Of a stretch of 64,000 nt of DNA, positions 42,638-51,661 are shown one piece after another. How positions within the stretch are numbered: position 1 is the stretch's first letter; every line of letters begins with the position of its first letter. This DNA comes from Promicromonospora iranensis (GTDB lineage: Bacteria; Actinomycetota; Actinomycetes; Actinomycetales; Cellulomonadaceae), in assembly GCF_028994775.1 (NCBI RefSeq), contig NZ_JAJQMN010000004.1, forward strand, positions 310,001 through 374,000. Reading direction: 5' to 3'. The position numbers and the translations under genes were made by a program. A model generated the notes under the pieces. The model was not told the origin of the DNA, did no database searches, and was given only the letters and a program-made list of their open reading frames with translations.

Positions 42638-44395
42638 TCAAGCATCGTTCGCCAGGCTCCCTTCACTCTCGATCGGTAGCCATACAACGCAAAGCCTCGC
42701 TGCCGCTCCACCGATCTGACGAAACTGGTTTGCTAGAGAGACAACCTCCATACGGGCCACGCTCGAGCCGAATCTTTTAATTGAATTGGCGTTTACCTGG
42801 ACCGGGCTTCCGTACGCCAGCACGTACGTCCGAGGCTTCTCGAATAAATTCATGAATTGAACCTCGTCAAGAGTGGTTCGATCATTGGATACGAGCCGCC
42901 TGTAATGCGCTTTTAGCCTTGTGCCAGCCTCGGCACGCAGATCATTCTCGATAATGTGCGCGGAGTTAATGATCTGAGATCGTACATCTCTGATCTTGAC
43001 ATCGAATCCGCGTTTCACGTGAACAACGTAAACGGATTCGTCGTCCCATACGAGCGTGTCAAACAGCTCGACATTGTCCGTCAACACTCGGTCACCATTT
43101 ATGAATGGAAGTCTGTCACTCACAGATCTCTTGTTATATTCACCCTCGCTCTGGGATGCCTGCCACGGCCTCATTCCAATTCTGCTGCGGTCCATTTCAT
43201 GCTCTTCAAGCGTAGAAATAAGGTCCTTCGTGACTTGCTTTATATAGGAAGCCTCGACCTCGTACCATCTTCCCGCGAGTAGGTAGTACGTCTTTTCTCC
43301 GTGGCGCAATTCCCCATGCAGATGGGATAGCAGCGTGCCCGTCGTGCCAAATCCTGCGCCATAGTCAAGATTTTCGCTGGCGATGGAGATATTCGTCAGG
43401 TTCGCAAGCACATCACCGTCGATGGTGGCATTGCGGACCACATCGCCAAGACTCGGTCGGTCGGGGCCCTCGTAGATCACCGTACCTTGCTGCAGCACGG
43501 TATATGCCGTCGCATTATCGTAAATTGACGCATCCACGTGAGTAACCGCGATATTCTCGCACTCCCCTCGCAGGAAGACCCTCGCCGCAAGCTCCCCTTT
43601 GAGGCGCGCAACAAGATCCTTCTTTTTGCGCGGATTCAGTACTTTTATCGCATCCAGGCTTGACCACCCGTCGTCTTCCGGGATGTCCGTATCCACCTTG
43701 CGGGACAGCCATCGGATGAGTGCGACAATCTTTTCAGGCGTCTTGACCTTGGGTCCGAACCGCACCGATGCCGTTACGTCAACCTTTATCTTGGACTTTC
43801 GTCCGAAGACCGAGACGATCAAGGCCTCTTCGACAACTGCAGGCAGCAATTGCCCACTCAGTGCGGTCCATACGTTCTCCAAAGATTCAACGTGCGAGAT
43901 GCGGCGCGGATCCCTAAAATGGACGTCGCTTGCGAGGTTGGCCCCCGTTATCTGACTCGAGCGGACGCCCTTAACCTCCGGTCGCGCTACTCGACGGCCG
44001 ACCTCTATTGGAAATGAGATGTCGATGAATCGCTCAAACGCCACCATGCCTTGGCCTGCCGTGTAGGCATATAGGTCGCCGCCTTCACCTACAAAGCATA
44101 CAAGGTGTTGCATTTCATTCTTTATCTCGCCGAGCTCTATTCCTGACCCTTTAAAGAAATGGACCCAGGTGCTCGTGTTTGGGCGCGTCTTAACGTTTCT
44201 GTATAGTTCGAGTTGGCAGCCGTCGATTGTAGAGCGTCCTTCGAGGCGATAAACCTCTTCACCCTTTTCTTTGTTGTAAAGAGTGATAATGCCGCCGGGG
44301 ACATCGTCTAGATTGGTATTGTCTCCCAAAAATTCCAGTGCGGCGTCCACATCGATCCTGTAAATGGGAGCCGCAATTCCCTGTGAAACCGTCAT
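42638..44395 (-). CDS. TIGR04141/DUF6119 sporadically distributed protein
   Basis: This encodes 585 residues. The N-terminus 'Y-R-I-D-V-D-A-A-L-E-F-L-G-D' and the C-terminal block 'S-V-Y-V-V-H-V-K-R-G-F-D-V-K-I-R-D-V-R-S-Q-I-I-N-S-A' match the pattern of this defence-associated family. Its function is unproven. Base use stands out: several 60-base lines here are only about 38-47% G+C, against about 70% in the neighbours, and codons are AT-richer. A recent transfer from a lower-GC donor is therefore likely. No domain with a named activity is visible. It is a single gene, between Wadjet and the relaxase. Confidence 0.7.
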   Translation of the reverse strand: MTVSQGIAAPIYRIDVDAALEFLGDNTNLDDVPGGIITLYNKEKGEEVYRLEGRSTIDGCQLELYRNVKTRPNTSTWVHFFKGSGIELGEIKNEMQHLVCFVGEGGDLYAYTAGQGMVAFERFIDISFPIEVGRRVARPEVKGVRSSQITGANLASDVHFRDPRRISHVESLENVWTALSGQLLPAVVEEALIVSVFGRKSKIKVDVTASVRFGPKVKTPEKIVALIRWLSRKVDTDIPEDDGWSSLDAIKVLNPRKKKDLVARLKGELAARVFLRGECENIAVTHVDASIYDNATAYTVLQQGTVIYEGPDRPSLGDVVRNATIDGDVLANLTNISIASENLDYGAGFGTTGTLLSHLHGELRHGEKTYYLLAGRWYEVEASYIKQVTKDLISTLEEHEMDRSRIGMRPWQASQSEGEYNKRSVSDRLPFINGDRVLTDNVELFDTLVWDDESVYVVHVKRGFDVKIRDVRSQIINSAHIIENDLRAEAGTRLKAHYRRLVSNDRTTLDEVQFMNLFEKPRTYVLAYGSPVQVNANSIKRFGSSVARMEVVSLANQFRQIGGAAARLCVVWLPIESEGSLANDA

Positions 44396-44828
44396 AGCAA
44401 ACCCCTGCCATGGCCACTCGCCGTTGTGTGGTTCGGTCTATGGATTTGTTCGCGTAGTCGGCCGGTGACTGTGTCAAGAGTGCCAGGCCGACTACGGCCA
44501 AACGAATGCGGCGCGTGTGCCGTTGCGAGTGAACCGCCTTTACATTGCAGTTACGGCTCTGTCGGCCCGCGCGGCCATGAGTGCCGGACAACGCATCGCC
44601 ACTACCTTCGCAAGAGATCGCGAAGGTCGTCAATGGTTCCGTCTGGTTGGTTCCGACATGAGGGCAAGCAGTTGGCGTCAAGAACTCATAAGATCTGATG
44701 GGGCTAGACCAGGCCCGGGTCCAGCCAGGTTACCGACCAGCTCTGGCAAGTCTCCGAGTTTGCCTACATGCGGCGCCCGTCCGTGCCCTAAGGAGACGGG
44801 GCGAAACCAGGTCGCCCGGCGCCGATGG
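44396..44828. other. Spacer with an 11-bp inverted repeat upstream of the TIGR04141 gene
   Basis: CGTAGTCGGCC (44453-44463) and GGCCGACTACG (44486-44496) form an inverted repeat with a 22-base loop, 58-101 bp upstream of ATG 44395. It could be an operator, or a terminator for the converging relaxase transcript. No gene is recognised in the remainder. Confidence 0.5.
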
Positions 44829-47800
44829 TCATGGCTGCCAACCACAGCCAGGATCACGATCGCGCCCCCGATCTGCCTGGTCTCGCCGGGCGCGCTCTTC
44901 GGTCTGGCGGCGCAGGTACTCATCTCGGCTCCGTGCCTCGTCCAGAACTGCCGGCACGCGTTCCATGCGCCGGGGGATACGCGGGGCTGTGTGACTCATC
45001 CGGCCGGACTCGGCCGGGGTGATGGTCAGCAGCGCTCGGGCGGCCACCGTGTATGCCTCCCCGCGTTCGCCCTCGTCTTTCAGCCCGAGCGGGTCGCTGG
45101 CATCGATGATCTGGTAGCGGTCGCGGTAGGCCAGTACCTGCCGCAGCGCCACCGCCCATGCTTCCCGTGCAGTGCCTGCTGGTGGTGGGGGCGTGATGTT
45201 CTCCATCCACAGTTCCGGTTCGAGTAGCGCCTGATCGACCAATCGGTCCAGGCGGGCGGAGATGAGGTCGGCCTGCCGGTTGAGCCAGGCCCGAACGTGA
45301 GGATCGCTCTGCGCCTGTTCCTGGCTACTGGCTGCACCGCTCACCGCAGGCGCAGAGTCGGCCATCCACTGCGGCTCAGTGTCGGTCTGGTTCAGGAGGC
45401 GGTCGGCGTAGTGCTCGACCATGACCCGGCGCACGTCACCGGTTGTCAGCCGCTCCCGTGAGGTCGCGTCCGCCGCGCTAACGACCTGAGCGACGCGCTC
45501 GACCAGGCCAGGCCACTGCACAGGCTCGATACGCCCGTGGAGGTGGTCGACGAGCGCGCGCAGGAGTGGGATCTGCCGTTCGAAGTGATCCAGGTCCCGG
45601 ATCAGGTGCAGGTTGGGTGCCATCGCGAACCACGACAGCGGAATGGTCTCGGCGAGTGCTGTTGCCAGAACGTCAGGGGTGTCGATCGCGGCCTGTGCGG
45701 GGTCGGTCCCGGTCGGCAGGTCCAGTGCCCGGGCCTGAGTGGCTTCGTCAGGGGTGAGCATGTCCCACACGCGCGCGGCGGCGGTGCGGCCGGCGGTGTC
45801 CGGGTCCAGTGCGACGATCAGATCGGTCAGGTCGCGTCCGGTCGCGTCGCGCAGGGCCTGAAGGTGCTGCCTGGTGATGCCGGTTCCGCACGCCGCAACG
45901 GGCACGATCTCGATCCCCGTCCGCTCAGCCAGATCAGCAGCGGCGAGCTGGAGGGCGGCATGGTCGGTGGGCCCCTCCACCAGGACCGGGCGCGCCCCAC
46001 CGGCGAGGCGCGCGATGGCGGCAGGGTCGAGGCCAAGTAGCAGCTCGCTCTTGCGATACGCAGCCGTCTCCGGAATGTTCAGATACTTCGGTGCTCGGTC
46101 GTCCGTCTCGGCAGGGTTGATGCGCGCGGTGACACCGACGATCGCACCGGCCTGGTCGCGGACGGGGAAGATGATCCGGTTCCGGAACCGGTCGATCAGC
46201 CGCCCGTTCCTGGTCCGGGTCGTCACCCCGGCGTCGATGAGCTGATCCGCGGTATAGCCCAGTGACCGCAAGTGATCACTGAGCCCGGTCCAGGATGCGG
46301 GAGCAACACCCCACTCGGCATCGGCCAGACCACGCCCGGCCATATACCGGGCGGCCCACGACTGGGTGGCGCGTTGCCCGCTCCACCACGCCCACGCGTG
46401 CCCCGTGATCTCGATGACCAGTGACCGGACGGCCGGGTCGACGGCCGCAGGCGGTTCGGCGGGTCGCGTGGGAGCAGGTTCCCCGGCCTCGGGCGGCGGG
46501 CCGCATGGTGGCTGTGTGCCGGACCATGCCATGTTGTCGGAGGTGTCGGGCGACGTGGTGATCCAGGTCGGCAGCCCACGCCCGTCGTGGTCGTGGGGTC
46601 GGGGTAGGCCGATGCGGTGGTGCAGGACCTTCGCGACGGACCGGGCGCCCTGGAAGCCGCCCTCGACCGCTCGTCGCACCACGATCGCGGCATCGGTGCC
46701 CGCGGCTTCGTGCTGAGAGAGTCGTTTGGCCAGCGCAGGCCATGCCTCGTCCGCGAGGACCAGGTCGGCCATCCGCTCTGGCAGAACCGACCGGACGGCC
46801 CGGCCCAGGCGCCCGGCGCGGTCGGTGTCGAGGAACTCGAGGTAGGCGTCCTCGTACTCCGGGACCAATCGGGCCAGGGAGTGCGCGTAGTCCCACTCCT
46901 CCTCGATGACCCGGGAAGCGGACTGCTCCTCGCCGTCACGGTCCAGCACGCCCTTGAGCGCATTCAGGACCGCACGCTCCATGTCGGGCTGGCGGTGGGG
47001 GTCGAGGTCCAGGACGTCGTCGGTCTCCACGTACATCCGGTTGGAGTTCCGTCCGCGGGTGATGGCGGTGTAGAGCTCGTTGCGGGTCATCCCGACCCCA
47101 ACCATGGCGTGGCAGGTGTCCACGGTCATGCCCTGCACCCGGTGAATCGTCGCCGCATACCCCAGCTCGACATGCGCCGCGACGTAGTCCGCGGGCAGCA
47201 CCACGGTCGCACCGGTGTCCAGGTGCCGTGCCTGCAGGGCACTGTCGCGGCTGCGGGCGGTGACGCGCCAGAGGTCGCCGTTCTTGACCCAGTCCCGGCC
47301 CCAGTCGATGTGCCCGTCGTCGTGCTCGGCACGCAGGTGCCGGTTGTTCAGCCGGGTCACGATCACGTCGCCGATCCCGGCACGGTTCTCGTCATGCAAG
47401 ACCACGCCGTCTTCCTCGACCTCGCCACGGGTGACGCGGTGCAGCCGGGCACGGGCCGAGAGCTCGGTCACCAGCGTGTTGGTCGCGGCGATCATGACCG
47501 TCTTGCGACCTGCGTCGGAGTCGGTCTGCCAGTTCGCGAACATCTCTTCCGCCATCAGCGCAGCGGACCCGCCCTGGGTGCGGTGCTGGGTGATGTAGAA
47601 GTCCAGGCCCTGGTGGTCTCCGTCGCGGATCTGGAGGGAGGCGTCGGCTTCACCGAGGGTGTGGAACCGGTGGATCTGCGTCAGCTCGACCGCGCCCCCC
47701 TGTTGCGCGATCAGCCGCAGCGCACCACAGGCGGCGACGGCCCCGAGTTGGGCCGGGTCGCCGAGCAGTCGGACGCTGCCGCCGGCGGCCTGGGTGATGG

Positions 47801-50063
47801 CCAGGACGTCGGCGAGGGCGAGGGTGCCGGCCAGACTCGCCTCGTCGACCAGGACCACCGTCCCTGGCTCGACCGTCAGGCGTTCGCGCAGGCGTTCCCC
47901 GCCGGCGCCTTGGCTGGCCAGGAGGAACATGTCCAGGGTCTCCGCGGTGATCCCCTCGCCGAGGTCGGCGCCGAGGACTTCCGCGGCGGCGGCCGACGGG
48001 GCAAGTGCGAGGAGCTTGCCACCTGACTGCTGGACAGCCGTCGCGAAGGCGCGCATGGCGGTGGTCTTCCCGGTCCCGGCAGGGCCGATCCCTGCCGCCA
48101 GGACCGTGCTCGTCGCGAAGTGTGCGACCAAGTCCCGCTGGCCCTGGTTCAGGATGTGGCCCTTGTCCACCCGAACCTGCTCGATCGCGCCCTCGACCAC
48201 GGCTGGGTCGATGATCAGGCCACCGGGTATGCGGGCGGCGGTCAGTAGCTGGTCTTCGGCTTCCAGGACCGCCAGGGAGGTGTACCGGGTCGAGCCGTGC
48301 ACGAAGTAGACCGACTCGCCGTCCTTGCGGCGCATCACGTTCGGCGGCTCGTTCAGGTCCGGGGGCGTGATCACGAGACTGGCCGCGACAGCATGCGCGG
48401 AGATCGTCGCGGCCAACGCGAGCAGGTCGGTACCGGTGGGGGCGTGCTCCCTGGCGAGGCGGGTGGCCTCGGCCTGCAGGTGATAGGTCGTCCACGTCGC
48501 CCGCCTGCCCGCCACGTTCGTCAGACAGGCGTCCACAAGATCGCCCTGGGCCAGCACCTGCGCGGCAAGGTCTGCGAGCAGGGTCTGGAGGTCGGTGGTT
48601 GCCCTCCGCCGTAGCTGTCGGAAGAGTTGCGTGCGCGGCTGCCCGGCGGCGAGACGCTCGACCGCGTCCCTGACGTCCTGCGCCGTCCACCGGGCGATCC
48701 CACGCCCGGCGAGATCCTGAGCGACGGCAGGCCACAGATCCTTGAGCTCGTCGACCACGACCTGCCCCGTGCCCAGGCGGGGATTGAGCGCACGCCCGAG
48801 CATCCGCGCCACCGCCTCCGGCCCGCCCAGGACCGCGGTTGCCATCTGGGCCCACTGCGGGAGCCGATGGCGAAGCCCGACGGGAGCGCCCTTGCCCTGC
48901 CGGGTGTCGAGGTTGGCCTGCTGCGCCAACCCGTACGCGATCTTCGTATCTGGCTCGTGCCCGTACTTGGCCCGGTACGCGGCCCGGAGATTCTCGTAGG
49001 ACTCCTGGATCGCGGCACGGCGCCGAGAGAACGCGTCCCGAAGTTGCTTGGGGATGCCGACGATCTCGCGGACGCCTTGCTTGCCTCGGCCGCGGGTCTC
49101 GGTGTGGAACGCGACGCCGAGACGCTCGACCAGGAGCTGCTCGATGCGGGTGTTGTACCGCTCCGACGCCGCCACCTTTAGCGCCAGCAGCACCCGACCG
49201 TCGAGGGATCTCCAGATCCCGTCGACGCCGAGGACCTTGGTGGAGACCGCGATGTGGGTGTGCAGGTTAGGGTCCCCAGCGCGGGAGTCCAGGTGATCGA
49301 ACGCAACGGCGGTCAGGCCGTGGGTGTCGATCTGCCGCACACCACCGGCACCGCCACGGGTTAGCGCCCCCTCGGTCTCGATCCACGCCAGTGTGTCCCG
49401 CCAGGCCTGGGTATGCGCCTTCGTGATCGCCTCCCGCGTGGCCGCCTCGCCCAGACCCCACAACACGCTGATCGACTTGACCGGCGTGAATACCAGGTCA
49501 TACCCCGCCACCGCCCTGCGGGGCTGCTGCCCGCGCTTGGCCAACCACGTGGCGACGTCCTGGTCCGAGAGCTCACCCGAGGCGCCCTTGTCGGTGTGCT
49601 CCTGCTGTGCCAGGGTTCGAGCAACGTTCCAACGGATCAGGTCCCGCTCGGCCCCCGCCTCCGGCGGACGATCGTTCTCGGCAGCGAACACAGCGAACGC
49701 GGCCTCCAACGCCTGCCTGTAACCGTCGTCGGCTTTGGCCTTGAACTCCGGGAACGCTCGCCCCAGCCGGCCGGCGCGCTCCGCATCCTGCTTCGACAAG
49801 CCACGGGCCAGCGCCTCGACCTCCAGCCGGTCCGCGTCCGGGTGCCGCCCCTGCCCGAACAGAGACTTCATCTGCTTCTCGAGCACCTGGCCCGAGACCC
49901 CGAGCTGGTCCAGCCCCTTGCCGACCCACTGGCCGGGTGGGTTGCCGTGCTGCATGTAGTAGTCCGTCAACGACATGCCCCGGCCGCGCGGGACGTCCCC
50001 CGACGCGACCTGCTGCGTCAGGTACGTGTACCCGCTTCCCGCGCTGAGCACATGGGCCGTCAT
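44829..50063 (-). CDS. MOBF (TrwC/TraA-type) relaxase-helicase with fused TOPRIM primase-like half
   Basis: This encodes 1744 residues from ATG 50063, chosen because GGGAGGG lies just upstream. The TrwC relaxase (about 1-330) has catalytic tyrosines at 35-36 ('D-Y-Y-M-Q-H-G') and the metal histidines H257, H268 and H270 ('L-H-T-H-I-A-V-S'). A RecD-like helicase follows, with Walker A 'G-I-G-P-A-G-T-G-K-T-T-A-M' and Walker B 'V-V-L-V-D-E-A-S-L-A-G'. The last third has a DnaG-like TOPRIM core: 'G-R-L-I-D-R-F-R-N-R-I-I-F-P-V-R-D', 'P-K-Y-L-N' and 'V-L-V-E-G-P-T-D-H-A-A-L', then 'I-V-A-L-D-P-D'. It nicks at oriT, unwinds, and probably helps initiate DNA synthesis during conjugation. No other transfer genes are in view. 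Confidence 0.92.
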   Translation of the reverse strand: MTAHVLSAGSGYTYLTQQVASGDVPRGRGMSLTDYYMQHGNPPGQWVGKGLDQLGVSGQVLEKQMKSLFGQGRHPDADRLEVEALARGLSKQDAERAGRLGRAFPEFKAKADDGYRQALEAAFAVFAAENDRPPEAGAERDLIRWNVARTLAQQEHTDKGASGELSDQDVATWLAKRGQQPRRAVAGYDLVFTPVKSISVLWGLGEAATREAITKAHTQAWRDTLAWIETEGALTRGGAGGVRQIDTHGLTAVAFDHLDSRAGDPNLHTHIAVSTKVLGVDGIWRSLDGRVLLALKVAASERYNTRIEQLLVERLGVAFHTETRGRGKQGVREIVGIPKQLRDAFSRRRAAIQESYENLRAAYRAKYGHEPDTKIAYGLAQQANLDTRQGKGAPVGLRHRLPQWAQMATAVLGGPEAVARMLGRALNPRLGTGQVVVDELKDLWPAVAQDLAGRGIARWTAQDVRDAVERLAAGQPRTQLFRQLRRRATTDLQTLLADLAAQVLAQGDLVDACLTNVAGRRATWTTYHLQAEATRLAREHAPTGTDLLALAATISAHAVAASLVITPPDLNEPPNVMRRKDGESVYFVHGSTRYTSLAVLEAEDQLLTAARIPGGLIIDPAVVEGAIEQVRVDKGHILNQGQRDLVAHFATSTVLAAGIGPAGTGKTTAMRAFATAVQQSGGKLLALAPSAAAAEVLGADLGEGITAETLDMFLLASQGAGGERLRERLTVEPGTVVLVDEASLAGTLALADVLAITQAAGGSVRLLGDPAQLGAVAACGALRLIAQQGGAVELTQIHRFHTLGEADASLQIRDGDHQGLDFYITQHRTQGGSAALMAEEMFANWQTDSDAGRKTVMIAATNTLVTELSARARLHRVTRGEVEEDGVVLHDENRAGIGDVIVTRLNNRHLRAEHDDGHIDWGRDWVKNGDLWRVTARSRDSALQARHLDTGATVVLPADYVAAHVELGYAATIHRVQGMTVDTCHAMVGVGMTRNELYTAITRGRNSNRMYVETDDVLDLDPHRQPDMERAVLNALKGVLDRDGEEQSASRVIEEEWDYAHSLARLVPEYEDAYLEFLDTDRAGRLGRAVRSVLPERMADLVLADEAWPALAKRLSQHEAAGTDAAIVVRRAVEGGFQGARSVAKVLHHRIGLPRPHDHDGRGLPTWITTSPDTSDNMAWSGTQPPCGPPPEAGEPAPTRPAEPPAAVDPAVRSLVIEITGHAWAWWSGQRATQSWAARYMAGRGLADAEWGVAPASWTGLSDHLRSLGYTADQLIDAGVTTRTRNGRLIDRFRNRIIFPVRDQAGAIVGVTARINPAETDDRAPKYLNIPETAAYRKSELLLGLDPAAIARLAGGARPVLVEGPTDHAALQLAAADLAERTGIEIVPVAACGTGITRQHLQALRDATGRDLTDLIVALDPDTAGRTAAARVWDMLTPDEATQARALDLPTGTDPAQAAIDTPDVLATALAETIPLSWFAMAPNLHLIRDLDHFERQIPLLRALVDHLHGRIEPVQWPGLVERVAQVVSAADATSRERLTTGDVRRVMVEHYADRLLNQTDTEPQWMADSAPAVSGAASSQEQAQSDPHVRAWLNRQADLISARLDRLVDQALLEPELWMENITPPPPAGTAREAWAVALRQVLAYRDRYQIIDASDPLGLKDEGERGEAYTVAARALLTITPAESGRMSHTAPRIPRRMERVPAVLDEARSRDEYLRRQTEERARRDQADRGRDRDPGCGWQP

Positions 50064-50530
50064 CACGTCCCCCACCCCCTCCCTGGCAGGACTGGAGCGG
50101 GTCAACTCGGGTTGGCTCAGGACCGCTCACAGCGTTGTGCATTAGGTGTGTCGCCCTTACCTGGGCGGTCCGCGGGACCCGCTGTCCTCTGCTCGCCTGC
50201 ACTCGCCACGTAGCCGTGTCCGTCGCGCAGCTGTGTCCGCCGCGCGCGTGCGTCGTCGCGTGCGTGTCCGTAGTCGTGTGCTCGTAGGCCGTGTGCCCGT
50301 GCTGCGTGGCGCCGGAGGAAACGGGGATCCGGGTCCCCCGGGCATGCCAAGAGCCCGTCCATCCCCGAAGGGATGGACGGGCTCTTGGCCGTCTGTTCGC
50401 CAGGCGATGTCGGGCCAGGCCTCCAGCGCCTGCAACCACATGCTGTGATTGACGCCGTGGCTACCTACCGGTCCCGCGGCGGGAAGCCATTCCCGGCTTA
50501 GTTAACGCCAGCCTCGTAGGAGCGGGGCGA
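50064..50530. other. Non-coding region upstream of the relaxase, candidate oriT neighbourhood
   Basis: There is no recognisable gene. 50200-50320 is unusually rich in GTG/CGTG steps and repeats GTGTCC at 50216, 50233 and 50264. The hairpin at 50347-50388 is listed separately. The position immediately upstream of a relaxase gene is where oriT usually lies, but no known nic site can be assigned. Confidence 0.35.
50347..50388. terminator. Perfect 19-bp stem hairpin
   Basis: CCAAGAGCCCGTCCATCCC (50347-50365) is followed by CGAA and its exact complement (50370-50388). It lies 143 bp beyond the end of the CPCC gene, so it could end that transcript, or it could be part of an oriT. No U-tract is present. 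Confidence 0.65.
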
Positions 50531-50911
50531 TCAGTCGCGGCGCCAGTAGGTCGGTCTCCACCAGTACAGCGCCGTTCGGTCGTCGGGCCAGGGCGCATGC
50601 TGAACGCCGGCTGGCTCAAAGCTGTCGATCGCCGTGTCAAGGACGCGCCAGCCAACGTCCACCGCTTCGTTCACGAGCGCGGTGCGTACCGCTCTCGTGA
50701 ACCGCTACTCGACCGCGCCAAGCTCGGCGTAGTTGCGCTGAGCCTCGATCAACGAAGGACGGTTCGCGCCGCCGCCCCAGTCAGGCCATCGGAGCTGGAC
50801 TGCGTCGTCCTCCCAGAAGCACACATCGCAGATCTCAAAGCTGCCTGGCGGGTCGCCGAGCGTGACGTGACCGCAACACGGGCACGGATACGCAGCCTCA
50901 GGTGCATCCAT
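50531..50911 (-). pseudogene. CPCC-family zinc-binding-like protein with an in-frame TAG
   Basis: The frame from ATG 50911 encodes a protein starting 'M-D-A-P-E-A-A-Y-P-C-P-C-C-G-H-V-T-L' with 'F-E-I-C-D-V-C-F-W-E-D-D-A-V-Q-L-R-W-P-D', the CPCC cysteine-rich family. 'I-E-A-Q-R-N-Y-A-E-L-G-A-V-E' should continue, but TAG at 50705-50707 interrupts it. The next 57 codons in the same frame read 'R-F-T-R-A-V-R-T-A-L-V-N-E', then 'D-V-G-W-R-V-L-D' and so on to TGA 50531-50533. One substitution explains the damage. It is 12 bp from the Nudix gene, so it ends that operon. Confidence 0.75.
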
Positions 50912-50923
50912 TGTCCTCGGCTC

Positions 50924-51499
50924 CTAGAGACGGCCTTCGGCGCGTTCCAAAAGGGCCTTCATCAACCCCGCCACGGACGCCGCACCAACGATCTCTCCGG
51001 CTTCGATCAGGCCTGGAATCTCTGCCAGCGGGATCCACCGGACTTCCTCCGCCTCGTTGACGTCCGGCGCGGCGCCTGTGTCATGCCCGCCGCGGGCGAG
51101 GTAGACGATGTTGGGCTGATCCACGGTGCCGACCATCGGCTGGAAGCGCAGGTACTCGCGAACCTCACGGGGACGCCACCCGGTCTCCTCCTCGGCCTCG
51201 CGGAAAGCAGCGGCCTGAGGTCCTTCGTTCGGGTCGAGGTAGCCACCGGGCAGCTCCCAGACCCACTGGTCGATGATGAACCGATGCCGCCACATCATCA
51301 GGACCCGATCGTGGTCGTCCAGCATCAGGACCATGATCGCGGCAGGGACCCGCAGCACCCACTGCTCGAACTCGACCCCGTCCGGCAGACGCACGTTGGC
51401 GATGCTCACGTTCGCCCGGCGGGTGTCATCCACCAGCCGCTCGCCCAGGATCTCCCATTGCGTCGACCTGCTCGGCGTCGGGCTGGGCTCAGTGCTCAC
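50924..51499 (-). CDS. Nudix hydrolase, ADP-ribose-pyrophosphatase-like
   Basis: This encodes 191 residues. The Nudix box is G-G-Y-L-D-P-N-E-G-P-Q-A-A-A-F-R-E-A-E-E then E-T-G, with all metal-binding glutamates. It is preceded by 'V-L-M-M-W-R-H-R-F-I-I-D-Q-W-V-W-E-L-P', typical of ADP-ribose pyrophosphatases. It probably hydrolyses nucleoside diphosphate derivatives such as ADP-ribose. It is in a minus-strand row with the XRE-TPR regulator and SLOG protein (162 bp upstream) and the CPCC gene (12 bp downstream). A truncated copy of its last third lies at 14341. Confidence 0.9.
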   Translation of the reverse strand: MSTEPSPTPSRSTQWEILGERLVDDTRRANVSIANVRLPDGVEFEQWVLRVPAAIMVLMLDDHDRVLMMWRHRFIIDQWVWELPGGYLDPNEGPQAAAFREAEEETGWRPREVREYLRFQPMVGTVDQPNIVYLARGGHDTGAAPDVNEAEEVRWIPLAEIPGLIEAGEIVGAASVAGLMKALLERAEGRL

Positions 51500-51661
51500 C
51501 CCTGGCAGCGTACGGGAGCGCCGAAGAACGATTCACTTCTTCTCGACGTCGCGATGGTGGAGCGTGCCCGCTGGGTGTTTGAGCTCGGCGAGCACGCGAA
51601 GGACGAGGCGCCGAAGGCGCAGTGCCTTCGATTGACCCGGTTCGAGATTGGAGGGTCGCGG

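Noticed and set aside
46617-48026. Long plus-strand frame inside the relaxase gene
   Set aside because: It is antisense to a region with clear helicase motifs, and has only low-complexity sequence.
50705-50707. TAG as a recoded (readthrough) codon
   Set aside because: There is no evidence for suppressor tRNA or recoding signals in the window, and a second unrelated gene has a TAA nonsense codon. Plain mutation is simpler.
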